DNA of 64,000 nucleotides from Fragilaria crotonensis (lineage: Eukaryota; Bacillariophyta; Fragilariophyceae; Fragilariales; Fragilariaceae), in assembly GCA_022925895.1 (NCBI GenBank), contig JAKSYS010000026.1:141687-205686 (forward strand). Direction: 5' to 3'. Every line of letters begins with the position of its first letter. Within the stretch, counting starts at the first letter, position 1. The notes under the pieces are model-generated. The model worked only from the letters and a program-made list of their open reading frames with translations, was not told the origin of the DNA and ran no database searches. A program made the translations under genes and the position numbers. Below, piece by piece: positions 1 to 11,904 of this stretch.

Positions 1-760
1 TGAGTGATAGAAAGCCATACACTTGCGAATGGCAACGTAGTACAGCGTGTACGACATACTGAAGACTTAAAAATTACTCTGAGTACTTTACTCTAAGTAC
101 ATTTTTTAATGCATACATTTTATAGGTAATGTATACCATGTGACTTGACCCAAAAAGTTCAGGAGCACAGAAATCACTCTAAGTACTCTCAATACACACG
201 GCAAGGGTGGCGAGCACATGGTCGGTGCATACCAAATAGCTACGTAAAAATGAGTGTGTTTATCACATGACCGATATGTGATAAACAACAATGCAGATGT
301 ATACTACGCAGAGTAGTATACCAAAGTATTGTAGATAGAAAAATTTAATATGTACTAATGTGATATTATTTTGTATCATGAAAAAATTTGTGGCGTATGG
401 AAGAACGTATGTAACATTATAATGATTAATATGATATAAAATGTAACGGACGCACCATATTTACAGAAACAATGCCAAAACACATGTTACTTGAATAGTA
501 TGATTAGTACCCAAATTAGTCGAAGTAACTTGTCACGAAACATTATGAAACATCAACTGACAATAAACAAACTATATTACAATACAGATTGAAGTTTAAG
601 GTGGATTAATTACATAATCACTATACAAGGGTCAATATATGCGATTTCAAAAGATATGTTCACAAGATTGTTCAACAATGCACGACTTCATTCAAACAAG
701 GCAAAAACATACTAAGCACGCAATAGTAGCCTTGCAACATATCGCATAGAATTTGCTGTT
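1..760. other. AT-rich intergenic DNA
   Basis: Low-GC sequence with only short, composition-driven open frames and no recognisable domain. I see no RNA gene or clear repeat. Confidence 0.6.
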
Positions 761-1020
761 CATCAATAGTTTAATAGTTTGATAAGACTACCACTTCCAC
801 TCTCTTCTTGTGTACATCCATCATGGGTCCATTGCCAGCTACGAAGACAACGGTCCACCGGAGACAGCTTCGGAAGACGAGGGTCCACCGGAGAGATGAT
901 GATTCCTCCTCGTCGCAAGTCCCCTCGCACCCGTAAAAAGAAGCGAAGGCGACAAGAGTGGCGGCGATTGAGGAGGAGTTCCAGAAGACTGCAAGGAGGC
1001 AACTGAACAGAATCAAAGAA

Positions 1021-1113
1021 CAAGACGAATGAAAAGGTACGAACAAGGCGAATGAAAAGGTACGAACAAGACGAATGAAAAAGATACGAACAAGACAAAT
1101 GAAAAAGTAAGAA
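1021..1113. repeat. 23-bp tandem repeat, about 4 copies
   Basis: A unit containing caagacgaatgaaaaggtac recurs at 1021, 1044, 1067 and 1091 (steps 23, 23, 24) with a few substitutions. It follows a short Lys/Arg-rich reading (779-1006, plus) and looks like expansion of a basic low-complexity coding stretch. No function is apparent. Confidence 0.75.
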
Positions 1114-1390
1114 GAATGTTGTAAGTACTAGTACCAACCAGAATGATGAGGAACCACTGCTGCGGCTCCATTGATGAGCGAACGCTGCTGCTGATTCACT
1201 TAATACCGACGACAAGAAGAGGAAGAACAAGAACCCGCAGGTAAGCACGAATACTACCAACAAATCAGTAAGGCGCAGCAAAAGTGGCAAAACTTGTGAA
1301 GAAGACGGTGGCACGTAGGGTGGTGACAAGGCGTAACCGGCACCACCTGAAGAAGAGGAAGAGCAAACATCGGATGACGATAAATCATCG

Positions 1391-2717
1391 GTGGCAGAAA
1401 TTGTTTTGGTACGTACAGTGGGTACGAAACATAATCCAAAACCACGTGTAAAGGAAGAGGAAGAAGAAGAGCAAAACTCCGCTGCTAATCATTCACCAGA
1501 TCCACCACGCTATGTCAATAGGGACGATGTTGATGATGACGAGGAATATGAAACTAGCTACCATACTGCTGACCATTCATCATCAGATGATGACGATGAC
1601 ATTCTTGTGGACAATGAAAATGAAGAAGCAGTGGTGGATTGTGATCAGGAGGATTTGTCAACTTCAAGCGACGAGGAGTACGAAAGGCCAGGGGCGTAGG
1701 GACAACGAGTATACTACGGGTCATACAGCCAGTAAAATCCCAACGGTTGCGGTTGTTGCCAAAGCACCAACAAGTGCTGCCGCATCAACTCTGGGACTTG
1801 ATGGTGAAACGCTCCACATACGCGGGATGTCGCGATCGCAGTCAATTAAAAATCGGCAAAAACATGTCACTGACCGTGTACGAGTATTTGTCAAATCCGA
1901 TATCTTCAGGAAGATCAAGTTTATAAACAGTGATGCGAGTTTTCAACAGGCAATCAGGTTGGTGATGGATCATGAGAATGTGCGGAACAGCAGCGTGGTC
2001 ATTTCAGATGCTATACGAGCGTGTTTAATGAAGCCTTGAACACCAAGCGAAGTTCTTGTGAGCAATCGGGTGGAAAGATTGTTCGAGAAACCATCGCCAA
2101 GTTTAAATTGACTGGAGAGGAATTGTTCACAATGGACGAGCTCTGTAAGCTGAGAAGAGCCACAACGGAACGCGAGTTGCAAGCTTTCTATTGGTTTTGG
2201 AACATACTTGGAATGCGTGTGCGGAAGGAGGTATTGGGGAAAGCACAAGACAAGGCAGTTGATTTCGGGCAAGAGAGCCCGGTGGTCGTGGCAGAATTGT
2301 CACAAAAGTGACAAGGCATTTGCGTTACTAATGTTTGAAAATTATATTGATAAGTGGAAATCCATGCCTCCTGTTGCTGATGAGGCCGAAGATTCTGATT
2401 CAGAGCAAGGACAACGAAGAAGAAAGCGAAACCTAGACAGCGAGGAGCATACACACGAACAAAAGTGGGCACTGCAAATACGGTGGGTGGAGTCATGAGG
2501 AATCGCACGATTCAATGAACTTTACAGCCTTGTGCAGGAAGACAGGCAATGCACCCAAGCAGAGGCAATGGAGAAGCAATTACTGGCGTTTTGCATGAGT
2601 CAGGCAGGTCTAGTGCATGGACGAGATGCACGAGGAGGAGAACAAGACAATGACACTGCAGTGCCAGCAGCAATGACTGCAACCTTTGTTGAGGCGGCAT
2701 GGGATTTAGATGATTGA
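1391..2717 (+). pseudogene. Decayed acidic hypothetical gene, probably transposon-associated
   Basis: Protein-like sequence continues on the plus strand but changes frame several times (pieces 1391-1699, 1700-2039, 2021-2311, 2300-2498, 2505-2717). The first part is very acidic (runs of Glu and Asp with Ser). The middle reads like a folded domain (SQSIKNRQKHVTDRVRVFVK onward). The end carries a segment around RFNELYSLVQEDRQ preceded by a GGWS-like stretch, a pattern I associate with repeated hypothetical proteins of algal mobile elements. That association is from memory and unverified. No catalytic motif was recognised. The neighbouring DNA is all transposon-derived, which fits a dead element. 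It could also be a real multi-exon gene whose introns I have not resolved. Confidence 0.4.
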
Positions 2718-3063
2718 GAACGACTGTTTTGCTGAACGACAAAAGAAAAGTAAAGAATCGATAAGATAGTAATACACGGTATCTATGTGCAAGGGATGTT
2801 GCGTTCAGAACATATACGAAATAAATTCCGAGTCTTGTCCAAATTTCTCTAAGTCCGTTTTGTCGGATGAGTCGTCTGCTTCGTGGTTTCGTCGTACCGT
2901 TGTCTCGCGCACTGTCGCGTCGATTCGTGTGTTGTCTGTGGTCATTCTCGTTTCTCTTTTGTGCTCGTGAGACTAGTAGAAATAAATAGATGGCATCGGA
3001 ATCTGGTCCTAATAGTTTTGTCTCTCTCTCCTGGTTCGTCTCGCGGTGTCGGTCCCGTGATAG
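2718..3063. other. Spacer before the DIRS-like element
   Basis: No coding signal is recognised. From about 2880 the base composition changes to the GC-richer, TCG-rich style of the retroelement that follows, so the element edge may lie here. I could not find terminal repeats. Confidence 0.4.
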
Positions 3064-4285
3064 TTATCTAGCGGGGGGTCCGTCGCGCGATTGTGAGTCG
3101 ACCTGGTTTCCGCCATTTTCCGGTTGTCGTTCGTCCGCAGAATCTGGGGCGATCGTGTAGAAAGATTGTCGACTCGTCATGCGTGCGGCTACTCCGAGTG
3201 TCGAGTCCGGCACTTGAATTCGGAGGTATCTCATGAACGTCTGGCTTCGCCACCTCCCCACCATCTGAATCGTCTCACTTGGAACTCCGGCGAGGTGCAT
3301 GGCCATCGCGGCGCCTGATCTGATCGAGTGAGTGCCGATGCCACTCGCCTGGAGGCCAAGCCTCTCCTCCCCTGCGAGTCGTCGCCATCCTGAGCTGCCT
3401 CAGTATGGACTTGGAAGAGATGTGTTGGGGTTCGTCTGAGTCCTGCGTCCTGACGGCGTTAATCTTCGGGTTCGTCCGTGAATGGCAATCGTAACCGTAC
3501 CCTCGTCGTCAGGTCCGCTAGCACGCGGACGGGGCAGATGTCCGTTTGTCCCTGCCTGTCGTTTCGATGCTGAGTCACTGTCGCGCCTTTGTCCCCGTTC
3601 TTTTGTCGCCGGAAGGTGATCGACACGGTGTCGGCATTCTCCAGTTGTCCTCGGTCGGTTGTCTGCAGGTCCTGTCCCTTCTGTCGGAAACGAACGTCGT
3701 CCACTCTGATCACTGATGTCGTCCGTCGGCTTCCGACATCGGAATATTCGCACGACCTCATGGCGAAAAAGAACGCGACCACCACAAGTTGTCCAATAGC
3801 GATGTCCGTCTCGTTTCTTGCCCAGGATCGAACCTTTCGAATCACCTCTAACGGCAGCGCCTGCTGTGGGGTAGGTCCTGGGTCCTCGTCGGCGTAACGT
3901 TTCAGTTGTAAAGCCAGAAGGGGGTCGAGTCGTCCGGCGGCGTCGTGGATTGGGCTCTCAAATTTGTTAAGCCTGAAGGCCTGAGCCACACCGTCGAGGG
4001 TGGCACGAATGGAACCGGACAAGGGTCCATTGCCAGCTTCCTGAGGTTGTCGGGGCGAAGCCGTCCGTCCCGAAGGGCGGCGGCGAAGCAGGCGAACGTT
4101 TCTGCTTTCGCTTCTCGTCCGAGTCCTTGGAAAAAGGCTCCTCCCGACTCCGTCGATTCGTCCGAGGAATCTTTCGTAACAGCGCCAGCTGCTATCGCGC
4201 TTGGCACGGGTTGAGTCGGCAAGAGCTGCGTTTTGGGCAGCAGCTGCAGCCAGCCTCCAATCTGCGAAATAAGGGCTGGCCGCAA
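3064..4285 (-). pseudogene. Tyrosine recombinase of the DIRS-like element
   Basis: Integrates the circular DNA intermediate by breaking and rejoining strands through a Tyr nucleophile. The core-binding half is at 3902-4285 and the catalytic half runs from 4022. Visible catalytic elements are the first Arg in FFFAMRSCEYSDV (about 3750), the His/Arg box THSIRSGAAMAMHLAG (about 3290-3340), the third-position box VGRWRS with Trp in place of His, and the nucleophile in FMRYLRIQV (about 3220). Frame changes at about 4280 and 3440 break it. This domain distinguishes the element from LTR retrotransposons. Confidence 0.75.
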
Positions 4286-4329
4286 AGGGATGATCCTGAA
4301 GTTCTGTGGAACAAACGGTGAGCAGTTTT

Positions 4330-4817
4330 CGTGATCAAGTCTGTCAGTGCCGCGTCGTCTAGAGCGAAATCTCGGGAGAGCATGTCCGCCACCTTGTTCT
4401 CTTTCCCGGGAACCACTGCGTGTAGTGGTCTATCTCGTGCGTGAGGCAGAAATCAGCGAACGCTCGGGCTATCGTCAGGTGAAGCGGACAATCGTCGTTG
4501 AAGTTCGACTTAGCAAGCCATCCCGCTGCTGAGGTGCTGTCTCCTGACTGAGCAGAACGTCTTCGTCCGTCCACGCGGCCCCTTCGTGGAATTCCACGAT
4601 CATCCCCACAAAGGCAGCAAGGAACTCGAGAGTGTTTAGGGTCGCTCGCCCCAGCAGGTGCTCTGGTAGCTGATATCGCCACGCCAGGCCGCTCTTGAGG
4701 CAGTAGCCTCCGATGCCTTGTGGGCATGCGTCCACCCTCACTATGCGCGTCGGCCACCGGCAAACCAGCCTGTTGATCGAGATACCTCGCGACGCCTTCT
4801 GAAGGAAAGCCTTCCAC
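4330..4817 (-). pseudogene. RNase H of the DIRS-like element
   Basis: Degrades the RNA strand of the RNA-DNA hybrid. RVDACPQGIGGYCL (4700-4741) gives the first active-site Asp, TLNTLEFLAAFVGM the Glu-containing helix, and KENKVADMLSRDF (about 4370-4410) the C-terminal motif typical of DIRS and LTR RNase H domains. Three frames contribute, with shifts near 4740 and 4420. It follows the reverse transcriptase and precedes the recombinase. Confidence 0.65.
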
Positions 4818-4845
4818 AGAATCAGGTCGTCCAGTTGGGGTTTGG

Positions 4846-6086
4846 TCAGTCTCGCCTTCCGGCCTGCTTCGAACGCTCGCAGGCCTTGTATAGCCTTCCC
4901 ATAAAGTGTCTTGCGTAAGGGATGACGTAGGCGGCGTGGCTAAAACGTCCGAGGGTCGTCTCTAGGTCTCTCGTCGTCACGAAGGCATGTCTGTGCGTCA
5001 GCATCCTGTCAACGGCTTGCGTCCAGCTCATGTGCTTATCGTGAGGCAGTGCGACGACGAAGCGGCGTGTGTCCACGATCCATCCGAGGATCATCTTCCT
5101 CTCGGATGGTTTGGCCTCGGCCAGGAACTTTGGGATCGCAAGGATATCGTCTCTGGGAAAAGTCTCCTTAACCTCGGGGTCGCAAGGCCTCCCGACCAGG
5201 TGGAGCGCCAGCGGGATCGCGGCAGCGCTCTTTTCTGCGTCGCGGGGGGTTGAAGGCCCCAAAAAATGTCGTCCAGGTAGCAGTCGAAGCGAGGGAGGTC
5301 GTCGTAGGGTGGATAGTTCACTGCGAAGTAGTCCGCCTTGCCGAAAACACTCATTTTGTCGACCGACCCTTTGTCATTGTCCACTGCCCCTTCGGTGTCC
5401 AGGAGGTGCTGGTGCGGCGAGTGGTAGACGCTCGGATCCCAGTCGTCCCTGCGGACAAGGTCGTTTGCCAAGTCCGTGATCATCTCCGACACGTCGCTCC
5501 ATTGCGATGGGTTTGGCGCTCCACCGAACGTCATCCTCAGCGCCACTAACAGCAGGTCGTCGATACTCGTGCAGGACTTCATGGCTGTGGCTGCTTTGAG
5601 ATGGATTCGTCTGTAGGCGGATTTGCAGTCGACCTTCGTCATCCAGATAGGCTCGTCTGGCCATAGTTGGCGCAGGAACGAGATGTGGTACATGAGTCTG
5701 CTGAATGCTTTTCCGAAACGTGCTTCTGTCAGTTGGGATGTGTCCACGCGTTCATTTACGCTTCGTCCTGCCACTCCGCTCGGGCTGAATGACTGGTCAT
5801 GTGTCAGTCGGAGTTTCTCTATTGAATTTCCTTTCTCGTCGATCGACGTCTGCGCGACCATCCCCAGAGGCGCGACCTCGCATCCCTTGATCTCTAAGGC
5901 GGCTTCTCGCGGCAGTGGTAGCTGCCAACCCCTTGAGGCTTCGTCCTTCAGCATGGATATCAACTTTGCCTCGTGGCCTCGGGCCGATTTGTGATTGCCG
6001 CGAGCTAAGTTGGCGCGCACGTCCGCGAGGCGGTCAGAATCCGAGATCTCGCGAAGCGGAACTCGGCCCTTCGAGATGCGCTCCTG
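4846..6086 (-). pseudogene. Reverse transcriptase of the DIRS-like element
   Basis: Copies element RNA into DNA. The N-terminal stretch (REISDSDRLADVRANLARGN and onward) leads to fingers and palm motifs: KVDCKSAYRRIHL, then MTFGGAPNPSQWSDV, then the catalytic YxDD box as CYLDDIFWG near 5280. The thumb and connection continue in another frame (AEKSAAAIPLALHLVGRPCD onward, 5240 to 4846), so a frameshift lies at about 5245. The Asp residues of the palm are present. It sits between the gag-like region and RNase H as expected for a DIRS polyprotein. Confidence 0.75.
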
Positions 6087-7599
6087 AAAACGCGGCCAGA
6101 GGGTGGGCGGACAGGAGCGGGGCGAGAAGTTCGGTGGGGCGAAACTCGGATCCCGGCGTCAGGGCGCTGAACGGCTGGGCCCGAAGGGCGGCGTCGAGGT
6201 CGAGGGCGTACCGTTTGAGCACCGCGAGGTTGTGGCGGGCGGCGTCGTGCGTCCAGTCGAAGCGAAACTCCGTCGCGTGGGTGCGCGGTTGGCCGGAGTG
6301 CAAAATAGTGGCAAGGGCATCGGCCAGGCGTGGTTCGGGAGTCGTGGAACGGCGAGTCGACGTTCGGGAGCGGGATCGTCGGCAATGGCACCAACGATGG
6401 GAACTTACCGGGAAGCGGGCGTGGCGTGTCTGCGAGGGCTGATGTCGGCGCGTCGTGGGCGTCTCCGGGCGACAATGCGCGCGCACGGGTGGTCGGTCGG
6501 TGGCGAGTCGAGGGCGGGAGCGTAGCGCTCCAGGCCCGACTTCGTTTCGTGACGGGTCGTCGCGGGCTGGCGAGAGATGCGGGGCGTCGGCGACGTGGCG
6601 GGGCGAGAAGGTTCGTGCGCGTGGGTTCCCGCGGGACTGTCTCGGGCGGCAGATTCCGATAAAGTCCGGGGCGTCCTACGTGGCGTCTGTTGTGGAACTC
6701 GGCCGTCGACCGTTCCTGGTCGAACGCCCATTGCGACGGCTGTGCGACGAAGGCGGGCTGGAAGTAAGCAGATGCAGAGGGTCCTAATTTTGTTTTCTTG
6801 CTGGGCGGCGTCGCGTCGGACGAGGGGCGGCGCATGCGCGCCCGGCACTGCTCTATCCACGCTCGTACGGCGGTCGTCTGTTCGGTCGTGAGGGCGACGT
6901 GCGAGGCGCTCAAGAAACAGCTCTTGACGCACTTCCCGTTTAGGTGCCACCTGCAGCACATGTTCGGGATCGGTCCACTTCGGACGTGATCGAGGAACAC
7001 CTGCCAAGTGTCGTTCGCGTCTCTCGGGAAAAGGTCCTGCTGTGGGTTTGTGACTGCGTCCGCGGGTTGCCCGCGACGTCCGGCTCGAGCGCTCCCGGCG
7101 GCGGCTACAGGCTGCGAGTCGCCCTTTTGGTCGACTCCACGTCCCAGCCGCTCCTTGAGAAGTCGCAGGCCGGGAAGACAAAGGCGCCGTCCTCCAACTG
7201 CTGCCGGGTGGACCTGAATTCTAGGAGTGCTGGGTTGATCTCGTCCTCGTGTTCGACTCCAGCGCAGAGAACTAGGTATTGTTGCATGCGTTTTTCGATG
7301 AACCAACCTAACCTGCACGCGGCTGAGGGGTCAGCGTGCGCTAGCTGGCGGAGCGTCGCCAGTGTGGAGCCGACCGCCCTGGTCAGGAAACGGCTCCACT
7401 CGTCCAACATGTGTGTGAGCGGGGAATTGGCTCCGAAAAGGAGCTCCAGCACTCCGCTCATGTTCTTTGTCGATTCGAGTTCGTTCGGATTGTGAGCAAT
7501 TCGTATCTTGTGTTGTGTTGTGTCGTGGTGTTCGTCTGTCTGTGTCTCGTGTTCGTCTGTCTGATGGCGACTGCCCGTCCTTTCCCGATCTTCGGACAT
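6087..7599 (-). pseudogene. gag-like region of the DIRS-like element
   Basis: The 5' coding part of the element. Possible starts are the Met codons at 7599 or 7461. Near 6905-6980 it encodes a compact Cys/His cluster (CRWHLNGKCVKSC followed by SASH), giving a C-x3-H-x4-C-x3-C-x5-H pattern that resembles a nucleic-acid-binding knuckle. Downstream it is Pro/Arg-rich. The C-terminal piece (6034-6486 frame) reads DLDAALRAQPFSALTPGSEF and then runs into the reverse transcriptase through a frame change near 6090. It presumably packages the element RNA. The family assignment rests on position and the Cys/His cluster. Confidence 0.55.
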
Positions 7600-7644
7600 G
7601 CCATGGATGACGGTGATGTACCAATTATAGTTTGAATTAAACAT

Positions 7645-7978
7645 AATATGATTATGAACCGACTCTTATAAATTGATGTAATTGCTGAGTACGTAACATA
7701 AACGTTTTAATCTCAACAAATATGTTTTGTGCTTGTTTTGTTTGAGACAAATAAATTGCAAATCAACTTTATGAAGCTGTTGCGCAATATTTGTTTTATT
7801 CATAACCAAAAATAGTGAAAAGGTACTGATCGGTCATAATTTAATGTTTGGAACTAAACATCTAAAAAAACTAAACAATACGCACCTTCTGATGAGGGCA
7901 CTATAAAGCACCAGCTGGGAATCAAACCGAACAATTTCGAAAACTCAAATCAAAGAGCGACGAGATAACGACCTTCCT
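7645..7978. other. AT-rich spacer between retroelements
   Basis: AT-rich DNA with no coding sequence, RNA gene or obvious repeat. The sharp fall in GC at about 7625 probably marks the boundary of the DIRS-like element. Confidence 0.5.
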
Positions 7979-8099
7979 GTGGACATGCCCCCTTACGCGA
8001 CTCGAAACATGGACTTTTTATTATGCCTGCTACCTCCCAAGTGTTGGTTATCCACTAGCGTGCTCATCCCTTACACGACAACGACTGGATCAGGTACAA

Positions 8100-8917
8100 C
8101 GGAAAGCGATGGCGATCATTGTCCCACGTTGCGGTTTCAATCGGCATACCAAGGGCGAGATCCTCTACGGTCCTTTGGAGTTGGGTGGGGCGAACTTCCG
8201 TCATCTCTATGTTGAACAAGGCATTGGGCAAGTGTCCTCTTTATGAGGAATTGGAGATTGGAAATCGACAGCGGGAAACTCCTTCGCATTGCAGTCGGAT
8301 GGTTCCAACACCAAGTCGGTACCTCATATTCAATTCTGGAACGAGTCGACACGGTCCTCCCCATCTAGAATCCAAGTGGCTGGCCTCGCTACGCGACTTT
8401 TAGCTTCCATACAATCAAACCTCCAACTTGACAATCCGTGCATTCCTAAGATCCAACGTTACCATGACACACATATTATGGACGCTATATTGACTTCTGC
8501 GTGGTTCTCAGCATCGGAGATTCGACGCCTCAATTATTGCCGCCTTTACCTTCAGGCCCAAACAATTTCCGATCTCACAGAGGTTTCGGGCGTTATCTGG
8601 ATCGAGCGAAGTATGAAGGTCGCTTCTCGCATAATAGTAGCTGCACGCGCGGCATGTGGATCCACCAGCAATGCCCGTCGCCTGCAGAGTGGAAATTGTG
8701 GCAGCGAGCGAATTTGTTGTGGAGTGATGAATCTGGGAAGTTACATCAGGCATTGGGTCCATGGTTAGACACCATTGATAATCATCGTCAAACTCACTCA
8801 GCCTATCAACTGAACACGCGTTTGTGGCTGCGAGAACATCAAGATTACAGACTGTGTAAATTGTCGAACAGGACCGAGGAGGGACAGTACGGTTATTGGA
8901 GGACTGGAACACTGTGA
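8100..8917 (+). pseudogene. RT thumb/connection region of the non-LTR element
   Basis: Reading across frames gives a continuous protein-like path. It starts with GPLELGGANFRHLYVEQG near 8170-8215, continues to SASEIRRLNYCRLYLQAQTI (8508-8565), and ends with CPSPAEWKLWQRANLLWS (from about 8670). This succession is typical of the segment between palm and RNase H in algal non-LTR polyproteins (family recollection, not searched). At least three frameshifts are needed. There is no start codon in context. Confidence 0.55.
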
Positions 8918-8948
8918 ATGGCAACAGATTCCTCTCGAGGCGTTTCCT

Positions 8949-9960
8949 GTGGAGGTTTGTCAAGTTGCCGAGGAAGAATGGACTGTAGTTGAGAGAAGCG
9001 TCGTTCGTGTTCCTCATCATCTGGTACATGCTGCAACGTTTGAACAATACGTTGAAGATCTTGAGCCGTGGGAGTATGACTTATTATCTCGCACGAACCT
9101 ACCGACGGATCCCTTTTCGGTCGGACTCGCCTTATCTCAGGGAGTCCGTGGTGTCAGTGACGGGTCGGTTTGGCTTAAGCAAATGGGTGCGTTCGGATGG
9201 ACGTTGAGCACAGATTTGGGAGAGCGATCGGCTGAAGGGATGGGCCCAGCCCCAGGAGCAAATCCTAATTCGTATCGGTCTGAAGCGTATGGAATGTTGG
9301 CCATGTTGTGTTTTTTGAAACGCCTCGCAGAGTTTACGTACCAACATGAACCGTGGTGCGGCACACTCGCGACCGATAGTTTGAGTCTGGTGGAGACGGT
9401 TCTTGGCATTAAACGGAAACCATCTGTGATGGAGGCCGCGGTATCGGAACCGGAACCCGTGCAGCTTCCATTGGATCCTCTGAGCCCAGAATGGGACTTG
9501 ATCGTTAATATCCGTCGGTTGCTTTGCGAAATGCCGGGGCTAAGCCTGGAACATGTACGAGGTCATCAAGATCGTCGCGGCACCTATCAGCGATTGAGTC
9601 TCTGGCACAACTCAATGTGGATGCCGACGACCTGGCCAACACTTTCCAGCGTAGTATGGCGCGATTCGACCGCTTGCCTTGTTGACAGAGGAGGCTGGCG
9701 TTCACTTGATTACACCGAAGGAACCGTCACCACGAAATATAAAACAGCCATTCGACATCAAGCGACCTATGGTCCATTATTAGCTCATCTTCAAGCACGA
9801 AATGGATGGAACGCTAGTACGACAGAACGGATCAATTGGAAAGCGCACGCTGCATGCCTCCACAAGCGCATCAAGCGACGAGATCACTACATCAAGTTAG
9901 TTCAAGAAATACTACCGACTAATCACCGGCAGCATAGACGGATCCTAGCCGCAGAGGGTG
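8949..9960 (+). pseudogene. RNase H domain of the non-LTR element
   Basis: RNase H removes template RNA during target-primed reverse transcription. The four expected acidic or His motifs are visible in order: GVSDGSVWLKQMGAFGW (Asp), YRSEAYGML (Glu), LATDSLSLVETV (Asp) and LEHVRGHQDRRG (His/Asp). The open frame 8949-10160 covers the domain, but after about 9960 the meaningful translation moves to another frame. The Met at 8949 is not a true start, because the polyprotein continues from upstream. Confidence 0.75.
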
Positions 9961-10345
9961 TCCGGTGTGTCCGTGTGGTGATGAGGATTGGGACCATATT
10001 CTGCGATGCGCGCATTCGAGTCGAGCGGCGTGGCGAGCGAACTTACTCACGGTCATTGGAAAGACTTGTGCCAAATGGGAAACTCGTCCCGGTCTACGTA
10101 TCCTCCTGGATGGTATCAAGGGTTGGTTTGAGTGCGATGATCCAGAGTCGTATCAATTAGAAACGGCGATCTACGACGACGAATACGAACGCCTCATTAC
10201 ACAACAAAACAAGATTGGTTGGAGACACATATTTCTTGGCAGATTCAGTTGTGAGTGGGTCGATTTGCAGGACGCCCATTATGCCACAAGACCAAATTAT
10301 AACTCGAAGAAAAGCAAAAAGGTTCCAAGTGGCAGGTTGCTATGA
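9961..10345 (+). pseudogene. C-terminal zinc-binding segment of the non-LTR element
   Basis: CPCGDEDWDHILRCAHSSRA followed by WRANLL matches the C-x-C, H-x3-C pattern seen at the C-terminus of many non-LTR polyproteins. It probably binds the element RNA. It is one frame away from the preceding RNase H, so one indel separates them. The tail is basic (NSKKSKKVPSG). Confidence 0.6.
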
Positions 10346-10831
10346 TTGGGCGATTGTGGGACAATTGGTATCTGCTATGGGAAAGCAGAAACAATGATTT
10401 GCATGGAGCAGATGCCAGGCTGAGCGCTTGCGGACAGGAGGAATGCATTACAAACATTGAGGGAATTGTATGCGTTACGCAACATGTATGAACCGACTGT
10501 TCAGGAGTTATTGATGGAGGATGTTCGAGATCACGAAGCCAAGTCAACGTGGCATATAAAGACCTGGTTGCAGATAAATGAACCGATTCTGAGATTAAGC
10601 GTGAAGAGGGCGACTAAATTAGCGACTTCGGGGATGCGATCGTTAAAGTCATATTGGGCACAACGATAGGACATGAGAAACTACCAAGTTTGTGGGGTCC
10701 AGCCTACTCCCAGGCTACGGTCTCACCGTGTGGGTCGAGCGTCTATATAACCCGGACACAGCGGCAGCACGTTAAATTAGATATGGTGTTTTTTTTATGT
10801 CGTACGCCCTGAATGGGATTACACCGACGAG

Positions 10832-11782
10832 TTGTTTCTCGACGATGATGAGATGAGGCGCTTCCAGATGCCACTAGAAGGCGAAAACTTCAAGCGTGAC
10901 AACAAACTGGTATTCCAGATACTGAAATCGGCTTGTATTAAGTCCGATGCTTGGACATGGATCCAAAGTTACGATCGCACTGCGAATGGCAGAAGAGCAT
11001 GGTTGGCGCTTGTTGCGCATTACGATGGCACGGGAGAGTTAAACAAACGTGTTGAAAAAGCTAAAGAGGAAATCTCTCGCTTGCATTATAAGGACGAGAA
11101 GGTGTTCCCGTTTGAGAAATTCGTCACGAAGCTCAAGGAGAACTTCCATGTATTGTCAAAAGATAAGAGCGAGGAATTAACTGAGAAGCAGATGGTCGAC
11201 AAGATGCTTCTTGGTATCCGTTCTACGGACGCAAGTATCACGTCTGCAAAGGTCAACGTCTATCAGAACTATCGCGCCAACTTCGATAAGGCCGTTGAGT
11301 TCTTGTCTGGACTAATTTCGAGCATTCATGCCGCAGCCCAGTTGGATTATGCCAACCGCCACTCGGGCAACAAACGCCGATATGTCAGCGCAATGGGATC
11401 CAATGATCAGCGTGGCGGCCGTGGCAGGGCCCGTCAAGGCGGCGGTCGTAGTGGCCAACGCGGTGGTCGCAGCAACGGACGGGGACGAGACGGTCGCGGA
11501 CGCGGGCGTGGCAACGAACGCAGAACATATGCGAATAACGTCGATATCACTGACCCTCACCGGAATTTCACTTCCGATGAATGGGAGCGTCTTGGCTCTA
11601 TGCGCCCTACGTCATACAGTTGCGAGAAGGCGGCCGTGGTGGCCGCGGAAGAGGCGACCAGAGTTACCAAGGGAGCAATACAAATCGAACGACTAGCAGT
11701 GTATCTGCAGCGAACCCGAACTCCAACGAGACGACGAATACATCTAGTGCGCCGGCTGACCAGTCGGTTGTGTCCGACATAA
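10832..11782 (+). pseudogene. copia gag
   Basis: Structural protein forming the virus-like particle. The open frame continues upstream of the Met at 10832 (…EWDYTDELFL) to a T-run near 10790, so the true start is probably lost or shifted. An alpha-helical capsid-like region (FVFQ-like start, FEKFVTKLKENFHVLSKDK) is followed by an Arg/Gly tract (about 11400-11515: RGGRGRARQGGGRSGQRGG), which replaces the usual zinc knuckle as an RNA-binding tail. The useful frame changes near 11600 and fades after 11840. Confidence 0.75.
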
Positions 11783-11904
11783 CGGAGCGTGGCTCCCAAA
11801 ACGGTCGTAGCTTCGGTCGCGGCGCGTACAACACCTGACTCGCAGAGGCCAGTGGTGCACGTCAGGCGCAGGCACACGCGTTAATTTCAAGTGCAAGGCG
11901 CACG

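Larger units (their letters stand above)
3064..7599 (-). mobile_element. DIRS-like tyrosine-recombinase retrotransposon, decayed
   Basis: Read on the minus strand, the order is gag-like region, reverse transcriptase, RNase H and tyrosine recombinase, which is the DIRS/Ngaro arrangement. These elements integrate by a YR enzyme rather than a DDE integrase. GC content is clearly higher than in the flanks. The reading frame is broken at several places (about 7105, 6486, 6090, 5245, 4740, 4420, 4280, 3440), so the copy is probably dead, although some shifts could be assembly indels. Split direct repeats or inverted terminal repeats, which would define the ends, were not found by eye. The coordinates therefore mark the coding span only. 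Confidence 0.8.
7979..10669 (+). mobile_element. Non-LTR retrotransposon fragment (RT C-terminus, RNase H, zinc finger)
   Basis: The plus-strand coding order is C-terminal reverse transcriptase and thumb, then RNase H, then a Cys/His zinc-binding segment, which matches the 3' half of a LINE-type second ORF. The catalytic palm (YxDD) is absent, so the copy is 5'-truncated as is usual for LINEs. It carries several frameshifts (about 8215, 8400, 8560, 8930, 9960). It ends within about 150 bp of the copia gag. No poly-A tail or target duplication was recognised. Confidence 0.7.

Noticed and set aside
763-1329. 188-codon minus-strand frame
   Set aside because: Leu/Ser/Phe-rich low complexity produced by the complement of an A/G-rich repeat region; no start context or domain.
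6103-7495. Several plus-strand Arg/Gly-rich frames
   Set aside because: High-GC shadows of the gag-like region on the minus strand.
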